Source: Rhizophagus clarus (lineage: Eukaryota > Glomeromycota > Glomeromycetes > Glomerales > Glomeraceae). From it: 64,000 nt of DNA. The notes beneath the pieces were generated by a model. It had not been told where the DNA came from. It made no database searches and worked only from the letters and a program-made list of their open reading frames with translations. A program made the position numbers and the translations under genes. Shown here piece after piece: positions 49,925 to 62,389 of this stretch. The stretch is from the NCBI GenBank assembly GCA_015698045.1, contig BLAL01000306.1:372001-436000 (forward strand), read 5' to 3'. Numbering within the stretch: position 1 is the first letter of the stretch; each line of letters begins with the position of its first letter.

Positions 49925-50131
49925 ATTTTGCTGTTTGGTGTAAAAATTATGTTAGTTCATGGTTAACTATCCCGTCGGTAGGCGAGGGAAGTGAACCTGA
50001 GCTAGAAAAAAAAGAAAAATAAAATAAAAGTTAGTACTTTTTAGTTACCAACAGATGGTCTTGTCACTGCGTCAGGGTATTTTTTGTCTGTGACTGGAAA
50101 GAGTTGATTTCCTTTGTGCTATATATTTAAT

Positions 50132-51060
50132 AAAATATTTTCTATATATTATTATATTAATAGCTATTTAATAGAATAGATTTTATTATATGAAAAATAA
50201 TAATCTAAACTATTATTTAATAGAAAATTTATTAAAAATAATTTATTTTTTAATCATTTCCATATTTTTAAAGTTAGATAATTAAAAGTAGTAAATTTAA
50301 ATTATTTGCACTATATTTATTTTTATATTTTCAAATTTTTTATTATAAAATTTTATTTATATTTAATAAAAATTTTCTGTATACCTAAAAAAATTAAGTT
50401 TAAAATAAATATATAAAAATAAAGATTAAAAAAATTAAGATTATTCCTATTATTAACTTAAACATATAAAAGCTGAATTATAGATTTTAATTAAAAATAA
50501 AAATTAGTATATTATAATTTTGAAAAATATATATAAAAATTACATATAAATTTATTTAATCATATTAATAAAATTTTCAAAAGTCATAAAATTTAATTTA
50601 CTTAGATTTTAAGAATTTTTAAAGATTATATATATATTTTTTATACAGTATATATTATTATATATTTTAATTTGCATAGCTAATATTTTTTTTAATAAAA
50701 AAAAATATAAATATATATAATTTCAGCTTTTTTCTACTAATTAATAATATAACACCTTAGAATTTTAATTTTTTTCTATTAATTAATAGTATAACATCTT
50801 AGAATTCTGGGTTTTTTCAGAATTCCAGATATTACTGATATAACTCATAATCATGAAAAAGAGCAAATTGATATGAAATTTAGAAGCTAAAAAATATATT
50901 TTTTGCAATTTTCTCATCAATCAATGATTAAAATTAGATGAACTTTTTTTAAAATGTAGCTCTCAATGAGATCTATAAATTAAAAAAAAGTTTATCCAAA
51001 TTGGTTAAATAGATGGCAAGATTACTTCAAGTAATCAGATAAACCTGATTACCCAAAGTT
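50132..51060. other. AT-rich stretch, no gene
   Basis: About 0.9 kb, well above 80% A+T, with a short duplication (TCTACTAATTAATAATATAAC and TCTATTAATTAATAGTATAAC) at 50733-50790. No coding sequence is seen. Confidence 0.5.
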
Positions 51061-52145
51061 TTATTACAAATATTTTAAATAAAAAACATCCCAAAAATGT
51101 TTTTTTTTATTAAATTTTCTATTAAAAAATGTTGCGAAATATTTTTTATTAATAAAATACACTGGAAAACTGTTTTGCAATGTTTTTTCATAAAGTTAAT
51201 TAAAAAAATGTTTCGCAATATTTTTTATAAAGCTAATTAAAAAAAATGTTGCAAAATGTTTTTTTATTAATAAAATACACTAAAAAAATGTTTTGCAATA
51301 TTTTTTTGCAAAATTAATTAAAAAACATTGCGAAGTGTTTTTTATTAGTAAAATATACTGAAAAAACAGTTTGCAACATTTTTTCATAAAACTAATTAAA
51401 AAAATGTTGTGCAACATTTTTTTATTAATAAATATATATTGAAAAAAACGTTTTGCAATAGTTTTTCACAAAATTAATTAAAAAAATGTTGCAAAACAAT
51501 TTTTATTAGTAAAATATACTAAAAAAACAGTTTGCAACATTTTTTCATAAAACTAATTAAAAAAATGTTATGCAACATTTTTTTATTAATAAATTTACAC
51601 TGAAAAAAATATTTTGCAACAGTTTTTTACAAAATTAATTAAAAAAACGTTGTAAGTAAATATAAACTAAAAAAATGTTTTGCAACATTTTTCACAAAAT
51701 TAATTAAAAAAATATTGTGAAATGTTTTTTTATTAGTAAAAATATACTAAAAAAATATTTTGCAACATTTTTTCATAAAGCTAATTAAAAAAATATTGCA
51801 AAACATTTTTTTATTAGTAAAATACACTGAAAAAATATTTCGCAACATTTTTTCACAAAATTAATTAAAAAATGTTGTGAAATGTTTTTTTATTAATAAA
51901 TATATACTGAAAAAATATTTCGTAATATTTTTCCATTAAACTAATTAAAAAAAGTCAGACATTTTTTTATTAGAGATGCATTAAAAAATGTTTTGCAATG
52001 TTTTTTCACTAGATTAAATAAAAAAAGATCCCAATTGTTTTTTTTATTAAAAATGCATTGAAAAAATGTTTCATACCGTTTTTTTATTAGATTAATTAAA
52101 AAATATCACAGAACTTTTTTTTATTAAATTATTTAAAATCCATAT
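51060..52145. repeat. Fold-back tandem repeat, CpG-depleted relative of the family-2 interior
   Basis: About thirteen units of about 80 bp alternate AAAAAATGTTTTGCAACATTTTTT-type arms (cores ATGTTTTGCAATGTT, ATATTTCGCAACATT) with TTAATTAAAA and ATTAATAAAATACACTGAAA spacers. The right flank (52170-52310) is built of AACCTGA/TCAGGTT short inverted motifs, as the subterminal parts of family-2 elements are. I could not fix its terminal repeats. Confidence 0.7.
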
Positions 52146-52817
52146 AATAATTTCTTTATTAAATTAATTTCAGGTTAACAGGTCAATCAGGTTAGATCAA
52201 ACCTGTAACCTGACCTGATACCAGGTATTAAATTTGATAACACAACCTGAATATTTCAGGTCAATCTGACAGGTAACCTGAATTGACCCTTACCCATTCA
52301 GAACTCTAATCAGACCTATACATGAAGTTGAAATTAAAATCCAAAAGTCAAAATATTTTGACTTGAGAAGATCAAAAGTCAAAATTAAAGTCAAAATAAC
52401 CAAAATTATGTTATAGTCATATGATTTTTAGGAGCGTACCAGAAATTAGCTGATTTCTTTCAATTAGTAGTCCTTACCCTCCACCCTCCACTTGATCGCA
52501 TTTTGATTGGTTATAATAATATATGTAATTATATTTATATAATTAACTCGTAATCTAGTAATCCAATTTTTATGAATTGTTTTTTATTTTATAGTTTTTA
52601 ATAAGCCCTACAAAATAAAAAAAAGTTTAGATAAATTAAACTATTAGATGGCAAGATAATTGCAAAAAACTATTTTAATATATAAATAGTAATAATATAT
52701 TATATATATTATATAATTTATAGCCAATCATAAGAACATAATTTTTAGGTTAACCTTCCACCCCCCTATTAAATCAGCTGATTTCTGGCATGCCCCTAAT
52801 ATAATTATAATTTACCA
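52146..52817. other. Spacer with short inverted AACCTGA/TCAGGTT motifs
   Basis: 52170-52310 is the likely subterminal region of the fold-back repeat. The rest is AT-rich without a gene. Confidence 0.4.
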
Positions 52818-52819
52818 TA

Positions 52820-54621
52820 TAGTTCTGAAATTAAACAACCTCTGAAAATAAGCAACCTTTCAATTATAATAGTTCTGAAAATAAACAACCCATATAATCC
52901 TATAATAAAAAATTAATAAATGTAATAAGAAACATTTAATATTGCTAAAATCAACTTAACACTTCAAAATATTAGATAATTTTATTATGCATTATAAATG
53001 AAAATTATTACAAACTACAGTAATATTACAGCTATTCATTATTAGTAATTCACTATCATTATTTAACATTACCATCAATCACCATAATCTTCATTGTCAG
53101 TAATTTCATCATCAAATCCATCTAAAGAAGTTGAAATCCTACAAGTTTTGAAAGATTCAATAACCATTTCATCTGGGATTCTGTCCCAAGAACGTTTAAC
53201 CCATTCACAAATATCGGATAATCTGGCATGGTAAAAGTTTCCTGATGCAGTCATTCTGGCACCACCTCCTACCATCCAGATATGCCATTCCTTACAAAGA
53301 TTGTCTTTAAATGATTTATTAATAGTTACATCAAGTGGTTAACATATGTTAGTTAAACCACCCGGAATGACTGCTAAATCAATATCCCTGTCACAAAATT
53401 TGATTTTGACTGATTCTTCAAGATGTCTCCTAAAGGAATCATATACCATCATTGTAGGAGCGTTACTGATCCCCATTTTTTTCAGATTATCATTAATATA
53501 ATCAACATATTTCTTCATTAGTTTGGAATCCATCCACCCACTTTTTTGAAACCAAACAATAACACTAGAACGAACCTGTTCACCATGTGATAGCCATTTC
53601 CCCTTAAAGATACAAATTGATAGAAATTTTGTACTATCTACAGTACAAAAAAATAAAGTAAGCAATGTTAAAAGAAAAAAATTATAATATGGTCTTATCC
53701 GCGGCAACTGTCAAAATAACTGTGAATCAGTTTTTTTCATTGCCAGTTCTGCGAATATGAATTGTCTTTTCGCCTTTATTATCAATAGTAAAATTTTCTG
53801 CCATATCAAACCAAACAGGAGTTTCGTCCATATTGAGGATATTGGACATCTAAAATAATTTTTCAGTTCTAAGACAAATGATAAACTCTTGAAAGTTTTT
53901 TAATAGCTCATCAGTTTGTGATGGTAGTTTTTGTGAAACTTTAGTATGCCACCGCCAAGATAAATTATATTTTTTCATAAATGCAGATATCCAATAGTTT
54001 AATGTTTTAAATTCATTTATTGAATTTCCATAAAGACTTATCATAATAGGTTTTTTTAAAATGTCTAACATTTTAACTCATGTAATTGCATATGTGATAC
54101 CTAATCCCTGTTTCCTTTACTCAATAATCCAATCATAAAGTTCTTTTTCAGCTTCTGGGTAAAAGCTTTTTCAATCAGAACTAACTCGTTTGCTGTTTTG
54201 GTTTGTTTTATTTATCCACTTTTCATTTGAATTAACCCAGCGACTAATCATTCCTTTATCAAGTTCAAAGAATTTTGCTGCTTTAATTATTCCATTTTCT
54301 TTAGCATAAGTGACAACTTGTCTCTTTTGCTCAATGGAATTTTACTAACGGCCCTATTTTGTTCCCTCTTTTTTTGTGGTGACATATCGTGTGAAGAGTT
54401 TTAACTAAAACAGGAAAAACAAGATTGTGCGTGACTAATTGATCGCGACTTATTTATTGATCACAATATTGTATTACTGTATTACGTTATACAAATTATC
54501 TATATCGATCATTTAAATGCACAGTTTTTCTTTCGTTTTCTTTGGATTTTTATTTAAAAAAAAATATACCCCAAAATTAAGCAACTCTATAATAAAAAAA
54601 GGTTGTTTAATTTCAGAACTA
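52820..54621 (-). mobile_element. Pogo-like (Tc1/mariner) DNA transposon with terminal inverted repeats
   Basis: Left end TAGTTCTGAAATTAAACAAC and the reverse complement of the right end are identical over at least 22 bases. TA dinucleotides flank both ends (52818-52819 and 54622-54623), the target duplication of this superfamily. A second short copy of the end motif lies at about 52872-52893. It encodes one degenerate transposase on the minus strand. Length is 1.8 kb, normal for pogo elements. Confidence 0.85.
53075..54387 (-). pseudogene. Pogo/DDE_1 transposase, inactivated
   Basis: From 54387 the minus strand reads a start-like MSPQKKREQNRAV, a helix-turn-helix (AKENGIIKAAKFFELDKGMI, SRWVNSNEKW), then a centromere-protein-B-like linker. 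The DDE_1 core follows: first Asp in NMDETPVWFDM (about 53830), second in APTMMVYDSFRRH (about 53450), third in PLDVTINKSFKD (about 53320), ending CEWVKRSWDRIPDEMVIESF and an acidic tail at 53075. Stops and at least two frame changes (near 54310, 54175, 54110, 53850, 53728, 53338) kill the frame. All three catalytic Asp codons are still present. Confidence 0.82.
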
Positions 54622-54623
54622 TA

Positions 54624-55330
54624 CAGTAATACTAAATTTTAAATGTGAATAACTCTGTCAATATTGATGCTACAAATATGCAACACATATCATTGGAATC
54701 CTCTTAATGAGCTGAATCCAACTGTGTAAAGATACTAAAAATTGGATTAGTAGATGTAGAGATTGTTAATTTTGAATTTTAATATTATTGCTTAATATAA
54801 AAATCATATGACTATTATGTAATTTTGGCCATTTTGACTTTTGGAAGGACTCAGGTCAAAATCATTTTAACTATTTAGACTATTTCAGAAATCAAAATTA
54901 ACCAATTTCAGTTTCATGTATAATCAGACGTTTAGATGAAATCCTGATGTTCATTTAAATGATGACCATTAAAAATTATTATAGTGTATTAACGATAAAC
55001 ATCTGATTTACATTAACTCATTTTATTTTATATATATATTATATATTGTATTATCCCATTTTATTATAATATTTTGTATATTGATAAATTGATAATAATA
55101 ATTTTTTATTATTTACATTATGAAATACATAACATTTTTAAAGTTTACTATACTAGTCTAGAAACAAAAAATATTAAATTAAATAAAAATATTTTTATAA
55201 AATTATTTGATAACTTGTTAAAAGAAACATTATTTCTGTCTTGATTACTTAGAACCTGCCAATATCTGACATTCATATATCCATCTTAAATTAGTAATTG
55301 CTGTATTGTATCATATGATTTTATTGTTAA
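54624..55330. other. AT-rich spacer
   Basis: About 0.7 kb without gene or recognisable repeat. Confidence 0.4.
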
Positions 55331-56700
55331 TTCTAGGTGCACCATCTGAATACTGCAAAAATGTAAAGAAATATTATCTTCTATTTTTAAAAAAAAATTT
55401 TACCTAAAACAACTAAATCCTAGACAATAAAAAAAATACCTAAGATTTAGATTTACCTTATTATCAAAGTTTTTTTTTTGAAACTCATCTTAAATGGTAA
55501 GTAAGTCCTATAAAATTAAAAAAAATATTAATTAATGATTCGTAATAGAAGTAGAAAAATGATCAGCATATAAAAAATCTCACATTATATTTGATAAAAG
55601 TTTTTAAGAAATGATTTTGAGAAAAAGATTTTTTATTACCAAATTTAGTAAATCTAGTCCCAAATTTTATTATTACCGATCTCTACTTCTGTTGCAAATT
55701 ACGAATTAAAAACTTAAAAATAAACAAATTTTTTAAATATGTTCAAAAAAACTTACATGAGTCAGAGCTGAAATCTACAAAGTAAAATGTAATCTAGATT
55801 CTGGCTGTCTAATTGTTGAGATATCTCATGATTCTATACATCCTAATATCCAAAACTTGAAAACAATGAAATGTTAAAGATTCGTTGAAAAGTTATTTAC
55901 AAAAAATTAAAAATTCACTAACTGAATTCTTCATGTAATCAAATAATTAAAGGACTGACTGTCTACAAAAAGAAATTCTGTTTAGTTAAGAAAGTTTATT
56001 TTTTTTTTTTTTACTTTAGGGATTGGACATTAGTAAAATAAAATATTTAATTTTAAATTTATTAAAAATAAAAAAAAATCAATGTCTTACTGAAATTCTG
56101 AGCCAAAAAGTTAAAGAGACTTGTACATCTAAAGAAATCCAAAAGTTATCATTCTTAGAATCTCCTGATACTGAAACTACAAAAATAACATAAAAATGTT
56201 AGATAACATTTTTAATTAAAAAATCAAGTTTCGCAATGTTCATTGCAAAACTTACCATTTTATTTTTTTGTATACCCAAAGATAAGAATCTATAAAAAAA
56301 GAAATAAGAATATTAGTAAATATTTCCAATTAAAAATTAAAAAAAAGATAAAATTTTGCAATGTCTGTTATAAAACCTACCATTTTGACGTTTCAGATTT
56401 CTAGTATCTTGAATTCAAATCTATAAAAAAAAGAAAATACGTTAATAAGCATTACCAATTAAAAAAAAAATTAAAAAATTAAAGTTTTGCAAAGTTGCAA
56501 AACTTACCATTTTGCAATTCCTATGCATCTAAATATTAAAAATACAAGCTATCTACAAAAGAATATAAATAAATAAGAATTACCAAAAGTCTATGCATCA
56601 CAAAAATTAGAGTTTAAATAAAAATCAAGAAATTTCTCACATTCAAAGTACTATATCAGCTGTTTAAAGAATATGTTAACCTAAAGTTAAAATGAAAAAA
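55330..56700 (-). repeat. Array C of exon/intron-like modules (minus sense)
   Basis: Degenerate version of arrays A and B. Minus-strand segments end in AAATG followed by GTAAGTTTTGCAA (near 56250 and 56505) or GTAGGTTTTATAA (near 56375), each preceded by TTTTTTATAG. An 18-nt segment with perfect signals lies near 55758-55775 (TTTGTAG ... GTAAGT). Hairpins with TACTAAT or ATCTAAC cores lie near 56310 and 56190. Confidence 0.5.
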
Positions 56701-57049
56701 AGGAAAATTAAAACTCCAAAGTTTATTAAAAAAAAAAACAAATTTTTTAATAAAATTTTTTAAAAATTCATCAAAATCCTATACATTTTTTAGCTGCTTA
56801 AAAAGAACTGAAATTTTCAAGTGTCTAAAAACTGAAATGAAGATAAAACATATAAAAAAAAATAAAAAAAGAAAGGAAAAATGAAAGAATATAAAAGGAG
56901 AAGTGGAAGTAAAGAGAAAGAACAAAAGAAAGGGGATAAATTGACAATTAATTTAAAAATTCTATAGTAATCATTAATAATATTATATCACACTAGTAAA
57001 TACCCATTGTCTACATCAACAGTTAGTCATAATAATTAATCATAATTAA

Positions 57050-57245
57050 TATAATAACCTAACCCTAACCCTAATCCTAATTTCTAACTCTAATTCCTAA
57101 TTTCTAATCCTAATCCCTAATCCTAATCCTAATTCCTACCCCTAACCCTAATTCCTAACTCTAACCTTAATTCTAATTAATCCTAACTCTAACCCTAATC
57201 CTAACTCTAACTCTTAACCCTAACCCCAATCCTAATCCTAACTAA
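57050..57245 (+). repeat. Interstitial telomere-like repeat (CCCTAA)n, degenerate
   Basis: About 195 bp of CCTAACCCTAACCCTAATCC-type hexamers with variants CTAACT, CTAATC and CTAATT. The C-rich strand is on plus. The CCCTAA unit equals the common fungal and animal telomere repeat. Confidence 0.85.
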
Positions 57246-57277
57246 TAATTCTTCTAACTTTAATTTTAAACACTATA

Positions 57278-57404
57278 TAGTTCTAAAATTAAACAACTAT
57301 TTTTTGTTTTTAATTCTGGCTAAAGTGGTCATAACTCTAATTAAAATCACCATAATGTGAACCAAAATTGCTTATTTTCAGGAGATTGTTTAAATTTGGA
57401 ACTA
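57278..57404. mobile_element. 127-bp non-autonomous relative of the pogo element
   Basis: Left end TAGTTCTAAAATTAAACAAC and inverted right end TAGTTCCAAATTTAAACAAT, flanked by TA. Inside the right end is CTGAAAATAAGCAA, also present 20 bp inside the left end of the 52820-54621 element. Probably mobilised by that transposase family. Confidence 0.75.
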
Positions 57405-60400
57405 TATGGTAAATATCCTTATATATATTATGCATTATATAATTTTGGCCAAAATTAATATAAATGCTGGTTAGAATTAAATGATCTGCATATTAATTTC
57501 CTTTTTTGGAATACTCATAAATCCAAAATTCTCTAATTTTTGCGAAAAGTAAAATTTCCTTTTTCAAATACAAAAAATCCAATTTTTGTAAGAAGTAAAA
57601 TTGCTTTTTTTTTGAATTTGTGTAATGTTACTCAACATTTAAGCCAATAAATTAAGTTTACATAATTCAAATATTTATTTATACAGGTAGTCTAAACGTG
57701 GCATCACGTGATGACAATATTTTTAATATATTAGATGATACACATGGTGATCAATTAACGTGTTTAATTGTAGTTTATTTATGCTTTACAATATCTTAAT
57801 CGCAGATATCTCCTTCTATATTTTCCTCATACTTTTTACCATTGTTCATATTGTCAAATACATATTCATAATAATACACATCTTGGATTTTGTTCTTTTT
57901 CTTTTACCAATCTTAATGATCGAATTTGTCAATTTAAATTCTTAGTTCACGAACTCTTTATCTAAATACTGATTCATCTGTTAATATCAATTCATATCTC
58001 TCCCATTTAATGTTATTCTTTCCCGTTAGAGATATTTTCATCTAATTTACCTTCTATTTCATCAATGTATTCCTGAAAAGCTTATATCACTCATATCAAT
58101 TTTTATTAAATTCAAAAGACCCATAGTTTAGTCTTCATCACTAAACACTTTTGGAAATTATACATCATTGATTTAACTCTTTAAACATTACCAGAAAGAA
58201 AAAGCATGTGTACTACCATAACAAAATTTCTTCTATTCCTAGACTTGATTCCTCTATAAATTTATCACGTTCTACCTTATCTGCGTAAGACCCTTTTCAC
58301 AGTTCTTCAATTCCAAGGGCATCCTCTAATAATAGACAAATTTCTCATATTCGTCTTATTCACAATCATTCTCTGATCATATAATCATACGATCATAAAC
58401 TTAATTTTGATTGTTGCTAAACAATTTATTATCTCAATTCAAATTTCTTACATTCTGGCGGGTGGTTTGATTCATATGATCCTGTTAGGATAAATTACAT
58501 CATTACAATATAGATTTTTCTTTTTTTTTTTCTTTTTGATTTTTACTTTTTAGGTTTTAGGTGTTTTCATGATTATGTGTAACTAGATGGCCTAGTTCTT
58601 ACAGTTTAAAAAGTATTCTGGATGGGAATCACTCAAATGGGAATTTTGTATTCATAGACTAGTATTGTATTTATAATTTTTATAGGTTGATTTTGCTTTT
58701 TCATGTAATATGATCTTCAATCACAACATTAATAAATAAATAAATAAATAAATAAATTTATGCCCACCTGCTAAAATGCGTCTTTAAAAAGCACAAATCA
58801 AATAAAAAACCTGCGACCCTTAAAACTGTAGATCAAAAAGAATACGTGATATACAAATGCAAATGCAACTGAACTATTTTGCTCAAAAGATAACAATGCC
58901 CAAAGAAAATTATATCAACAAGTCATGTTCTATCAACGTCCAACAATCAGATGTCATCTTTTTACTGCTTCAGAAATTATGTCAGAAGCTCACTCAACAA
59001 GTTCCTTTCTTTCACTTTTTTCCCTTTTATTTTTTCGTTCTCGTCTTCTATGATTTTACTTTTTTTTTATCCTAAGTCAAGTAGCATTATCTCGATAATG
59101 CTATTACATCCATCATTATAGATAGTTGGATTACTTTAATTAGTGGTTTATTTTAATGTTGTTGTATATTTTAATCTTTAATATTAAATAAATAAATAAA
59201 TAAATTATTATTTTTTTTATGATTGTTATTAAACATCGCAAGCAACATCAAAACTGCACAACACACTATAAGGTAAAAAATATTTAAGAATTATAATAAC
59301 TGTGACAGACCTGTTAATTTTATCAAATATTTTACATTCAGGAGCAATTTAACAAATATACAAATAGAAAAAATTAGAAAAAAAGCAAAGTTTTTTTTTC
59401 TTAACATCATGATGTATATTGAATTCACATGATAAACATTAAATTTAAAGTGATGAACATTATCAAATACTGTTCATCTAATAATAAAAATTTCAAATAA
59501 TATGCATCAACATTTCATCATTACTGAACATTGCCAAAAAATAATATATATTGGATATTAATATTTATTAGATGTGCATCAACTGCAGAAATTTCCTAAT
59601 GATAGATTGAGAAATTGTTATATCAGATATTATTTATTGTTATTGCACAAGAAGATCGAGTTTCCAAATTTGCTGTGCAAATTCCCCAGTCATGATAGCA
59701 AGAACTTTTGACAAAGCGACTGATAACGATTATAAGAAAAGAGGATAGTAGAAAGGAATTTGCAATAATACTCATATATTTTAGTATTTCTACTAGTTGC
59801 ATAACATCTTTATTTGAATAAATAAATAATTTTAGTAGCTCGTTATTTACTTCTGCCTATCTAAAAAGTCCTTATTTATTTCTATTATGCCATATATAAT
59901 TATTTCTATAGACTTTTTAATATTATCTTTGTGGTGTTTAAAAAACCAGTCTGGATCTTAATGAAGTATTTTTTGGGTTGAGAAGCCTATTTTTATAGTT
60001 TATTTGCAGGGTTTTCTAACTAAATAAATGTCATATAGATAAAGTAAAAAATTTTTTCTTCCATAAAAATTTGGTTCACAGATCGATCAAAAAGAATTTT
60101 CTCTTCATATTTATAATAGTATAAATTAATAGTATTTTTAATAAATTAATTGTTTTCAGTTGTTTTTAATGTTTTTAATGTTTTAATTTTAATTAATTAG
60201 CAAATCATCTAATCATACTAATTTGAAAATGGTAATAATAAAAAAAAATTATCAGATTATTAAATAATTATTAAATAAATTATCTAAATTTTATTTAATT
60301 ATTATTTGGTAATCTGATAATTTTGTATAAAGTAATATAATTTTGAAAACTGCAATAAAGTTTAATAAATTATTATTAAAAATTTTAAAAAATTTGATTC

Positions 60401-61540
60401 AAAAATCAAATTTACAGTCACTTTTTAATACAATAAAGTAAATATTCAAACTAATTGAATTTTATAAAAAATTAATATTATAATAAATTACTTGGTATAG
60501 TATAATGGATTTTCTAATCTAATAGTATTAGTCATATAATATACTAATTTAATTTAATAAACTAATTTTTTAACTTGTTCTTTTTTCTTTTACCTTTTTT
60601 TTTTTTTATAATTTTTAAAATTCTTTAAATATCAGTTTCAAATAGTTTAATTTTCTTTTTTTTAAACTGATTTTTAGATTTGATAAAAAAAATTAAAATA
60701 ATTGATTTAAATTTTTAATAAAATATTTATTATTTTTATTATTCTTTTTAAATGGTTTTTTGGAATTTTTTTTTGTTTTTTTTTAAAAAATAAGTACTAA
60801 AATCTGGATTTTAAAAGAAAAATATGAAAAATAAAATAAATAATATAATTACATATTCTAAAAATATTTTAATATTTCTTTTAGAATTTTTCTTAGAAAT
60901 GCCATTAAAACTTAAATTTTAACTTAAAAAATCTTAATAAAAGAGATATTTAAATAGGTATTAAAATAGTATATCTTTAAAAAATATTTAACTAATATTT
61001 CTTTTTTAATTTTTATAAATTTAGATTTTTCTAAAATAATATTCAGTATAAATAATTTTTAATATTGTTTAGCATTATTTAAATAAAAAAGATTTTTAGT
61101 ATTATAATTTTAAAAATTATTTTCAAAAATTTAAAAAATTACTTAATATCCAAAAATATTGTTATTTTTATTTTTCTTTACAATATCTTAGAATTATTTT
61201 TATAAAAATTAACTTGAAAATAATTATAAAAAAACTATAATTCATATTATTTTTTATGCTACCAATATTTTATTATTTACAATTTTTTTTAAACTTCTTT
61301 TTTTAAAAAAATAAGAGGAATTATATAAAGAAATTGTACTTTATGTCAATTTATCTTTTCATAAAATTACTTATTCTAAATCTAAATAAAAATTAATTTT
61401 AAAATTTTTTTTATATAATAAAATAAAATTTTCATTATAGAATACTTTTTATATTATAAAACTTATATTTTTTACATATATAATACTGAAAGTTTATACT
61501 TGATAATATTTAGAATTTATTTCAAATTTTTTATCTGTTA
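57405..61540. other. Long AT-rich region without recognised genes
   Basis: About 4.1 kb. The least AT-rich part, about 57960-58500, reads on the minus strand as short peptide-like pieces (FQEYIDEIEGKLDENISNGK, YADKVERDKFIEESS, LGIEEILLW) broken by stops, perhaps a very old coding remnant of unknown family. Microsatellite (AAAT)n lies at 58731-58757 and again near 59187-59205. 60100-61540 is nearly pure A+T. Short frames at 57760 and 58857 are not credible genes. Confidence 0.4.
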
Positions 61541-61714
61541 TGTGAGTAGTGTATAAAATTTATATGTATAATATGCACATATGCACATTTTAATTTTTAT
61601 GTGCACAATTTTTAAAATTTAATGTGTACTATTGTACACAAAATTTTTTAAAAAAATATTAATAAAATTAATAAAAATGTGCACTATTATAGGACCCTGA
61701 AGAATACATATATA

Positions 61715-62193
61715 CAGTCAGATCTCCATACAATCACACCCTATATAGTCACACCTCTACATAAGAACCCAATTTTGTGAAACTGACTTTTACTTAGTTA
61801 ATTTACCTCTTTATAATCACAATTTGGTTATAATCACTATCACCACATGATCTGTAACATACATATTATTTTTACTAGTAATTAAACCTCTGTATAGTTA
61901 CTATAATTTCAGTCAGATCAAAATTTCAGCCAGAATTATAAACAAATTTCCTTTTTTAGAATGTAGATTATAAGAAATTTTTAAAATTGTTTATTGCTAT
62001 TACCCAAAAATATGCAATTCATATGATTTATAATTTTATAATTTATAATTCAGGCCAAAATTAAGATAATTTTAATAATTTTTATTTCTGATTTCTGATA
62101 AAAAAAAATTATATACTATATATACAATCACACCTCTATACAATTACCAGTTAAAGGTGTAACCAACTTGGTGATTATATGGAGGGCTGACTG
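61715..62193. mobile_element. 479-bp Tigger/pogo-like MITE
   Basis: Left end CAGTCAGATCTCCATACAAT and inverted right end CAGTCAGCCCTCCATATAAT, both continuing CAC. TA lies on both sides (61713-61714 and 62194-62195). The interior repeats the motif TATANAATCACACCTCTATA in both directions. Ends beginning CAGTC..CCTCC are typical of Tigger/pogo elements. No coding capacity. Confidence 0.82.
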
Positions 62194-62389
62194 TAACTTA
62201 AATCCAAACTCAAAAATTTTCATAGAACTTTGTAAGTCTAATTTTTCTAAAAGTTTTATACAAAATTAGCATACAAGTTTAAATTTTATTATAAATTATA
62301 CAATTTTGAATCTGAGTTTATACAAAATTAAGTTCAATTTATTTATTAATTTAAGACTTTATAAAAACTTATTCTTCATATATTTATTC

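Larger units (their letters stand above)
35831..50116 (-). mobile_element. Complete but decayed LINE (non-LTR retrotransposon), split by four insertions
   Basis: On the minus strand the element runs from about 50,116 to a poly(A) tail (poly-T on plus, 35831-35842). Both sides carry the 15-bp direct repeat TGCTATATATTTAAT (35816-35830 and 50117-50131), a target-site duplication of target-primed reverse transcription. Coding order on the minus strand is ORF1 (about 49.9-46.8 kb), then AP-type endonuclease, reverse transcriptase, RNase H and a terminal CCHC-like motif. Many stops and frame changes show it is dead. Insertions at 38603-38836, about 39470-43455, 44679-44826 and 47769-48590 interrupt it. 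Without them it is about 9.1 kb. The domain order matches the I/Tad group (endonuclease-RT-RNase H). Confidence 0.85.

Noticed and set aside
54422..54570. Possible promoter or second gene right of the transposase
   Set aside because: It lies inside the right end of the pogo element, up to its terminal inverted repeat, so it is transposon untranslated sequence.
57760..57945. Hydrophobic 61-codon frame that could be a small membrane protein
   Set aside because: T-rich DNA gives Ile/Phe/Leu codons by composition alone. There are no neighbouring exons, promoter or conserved motif.
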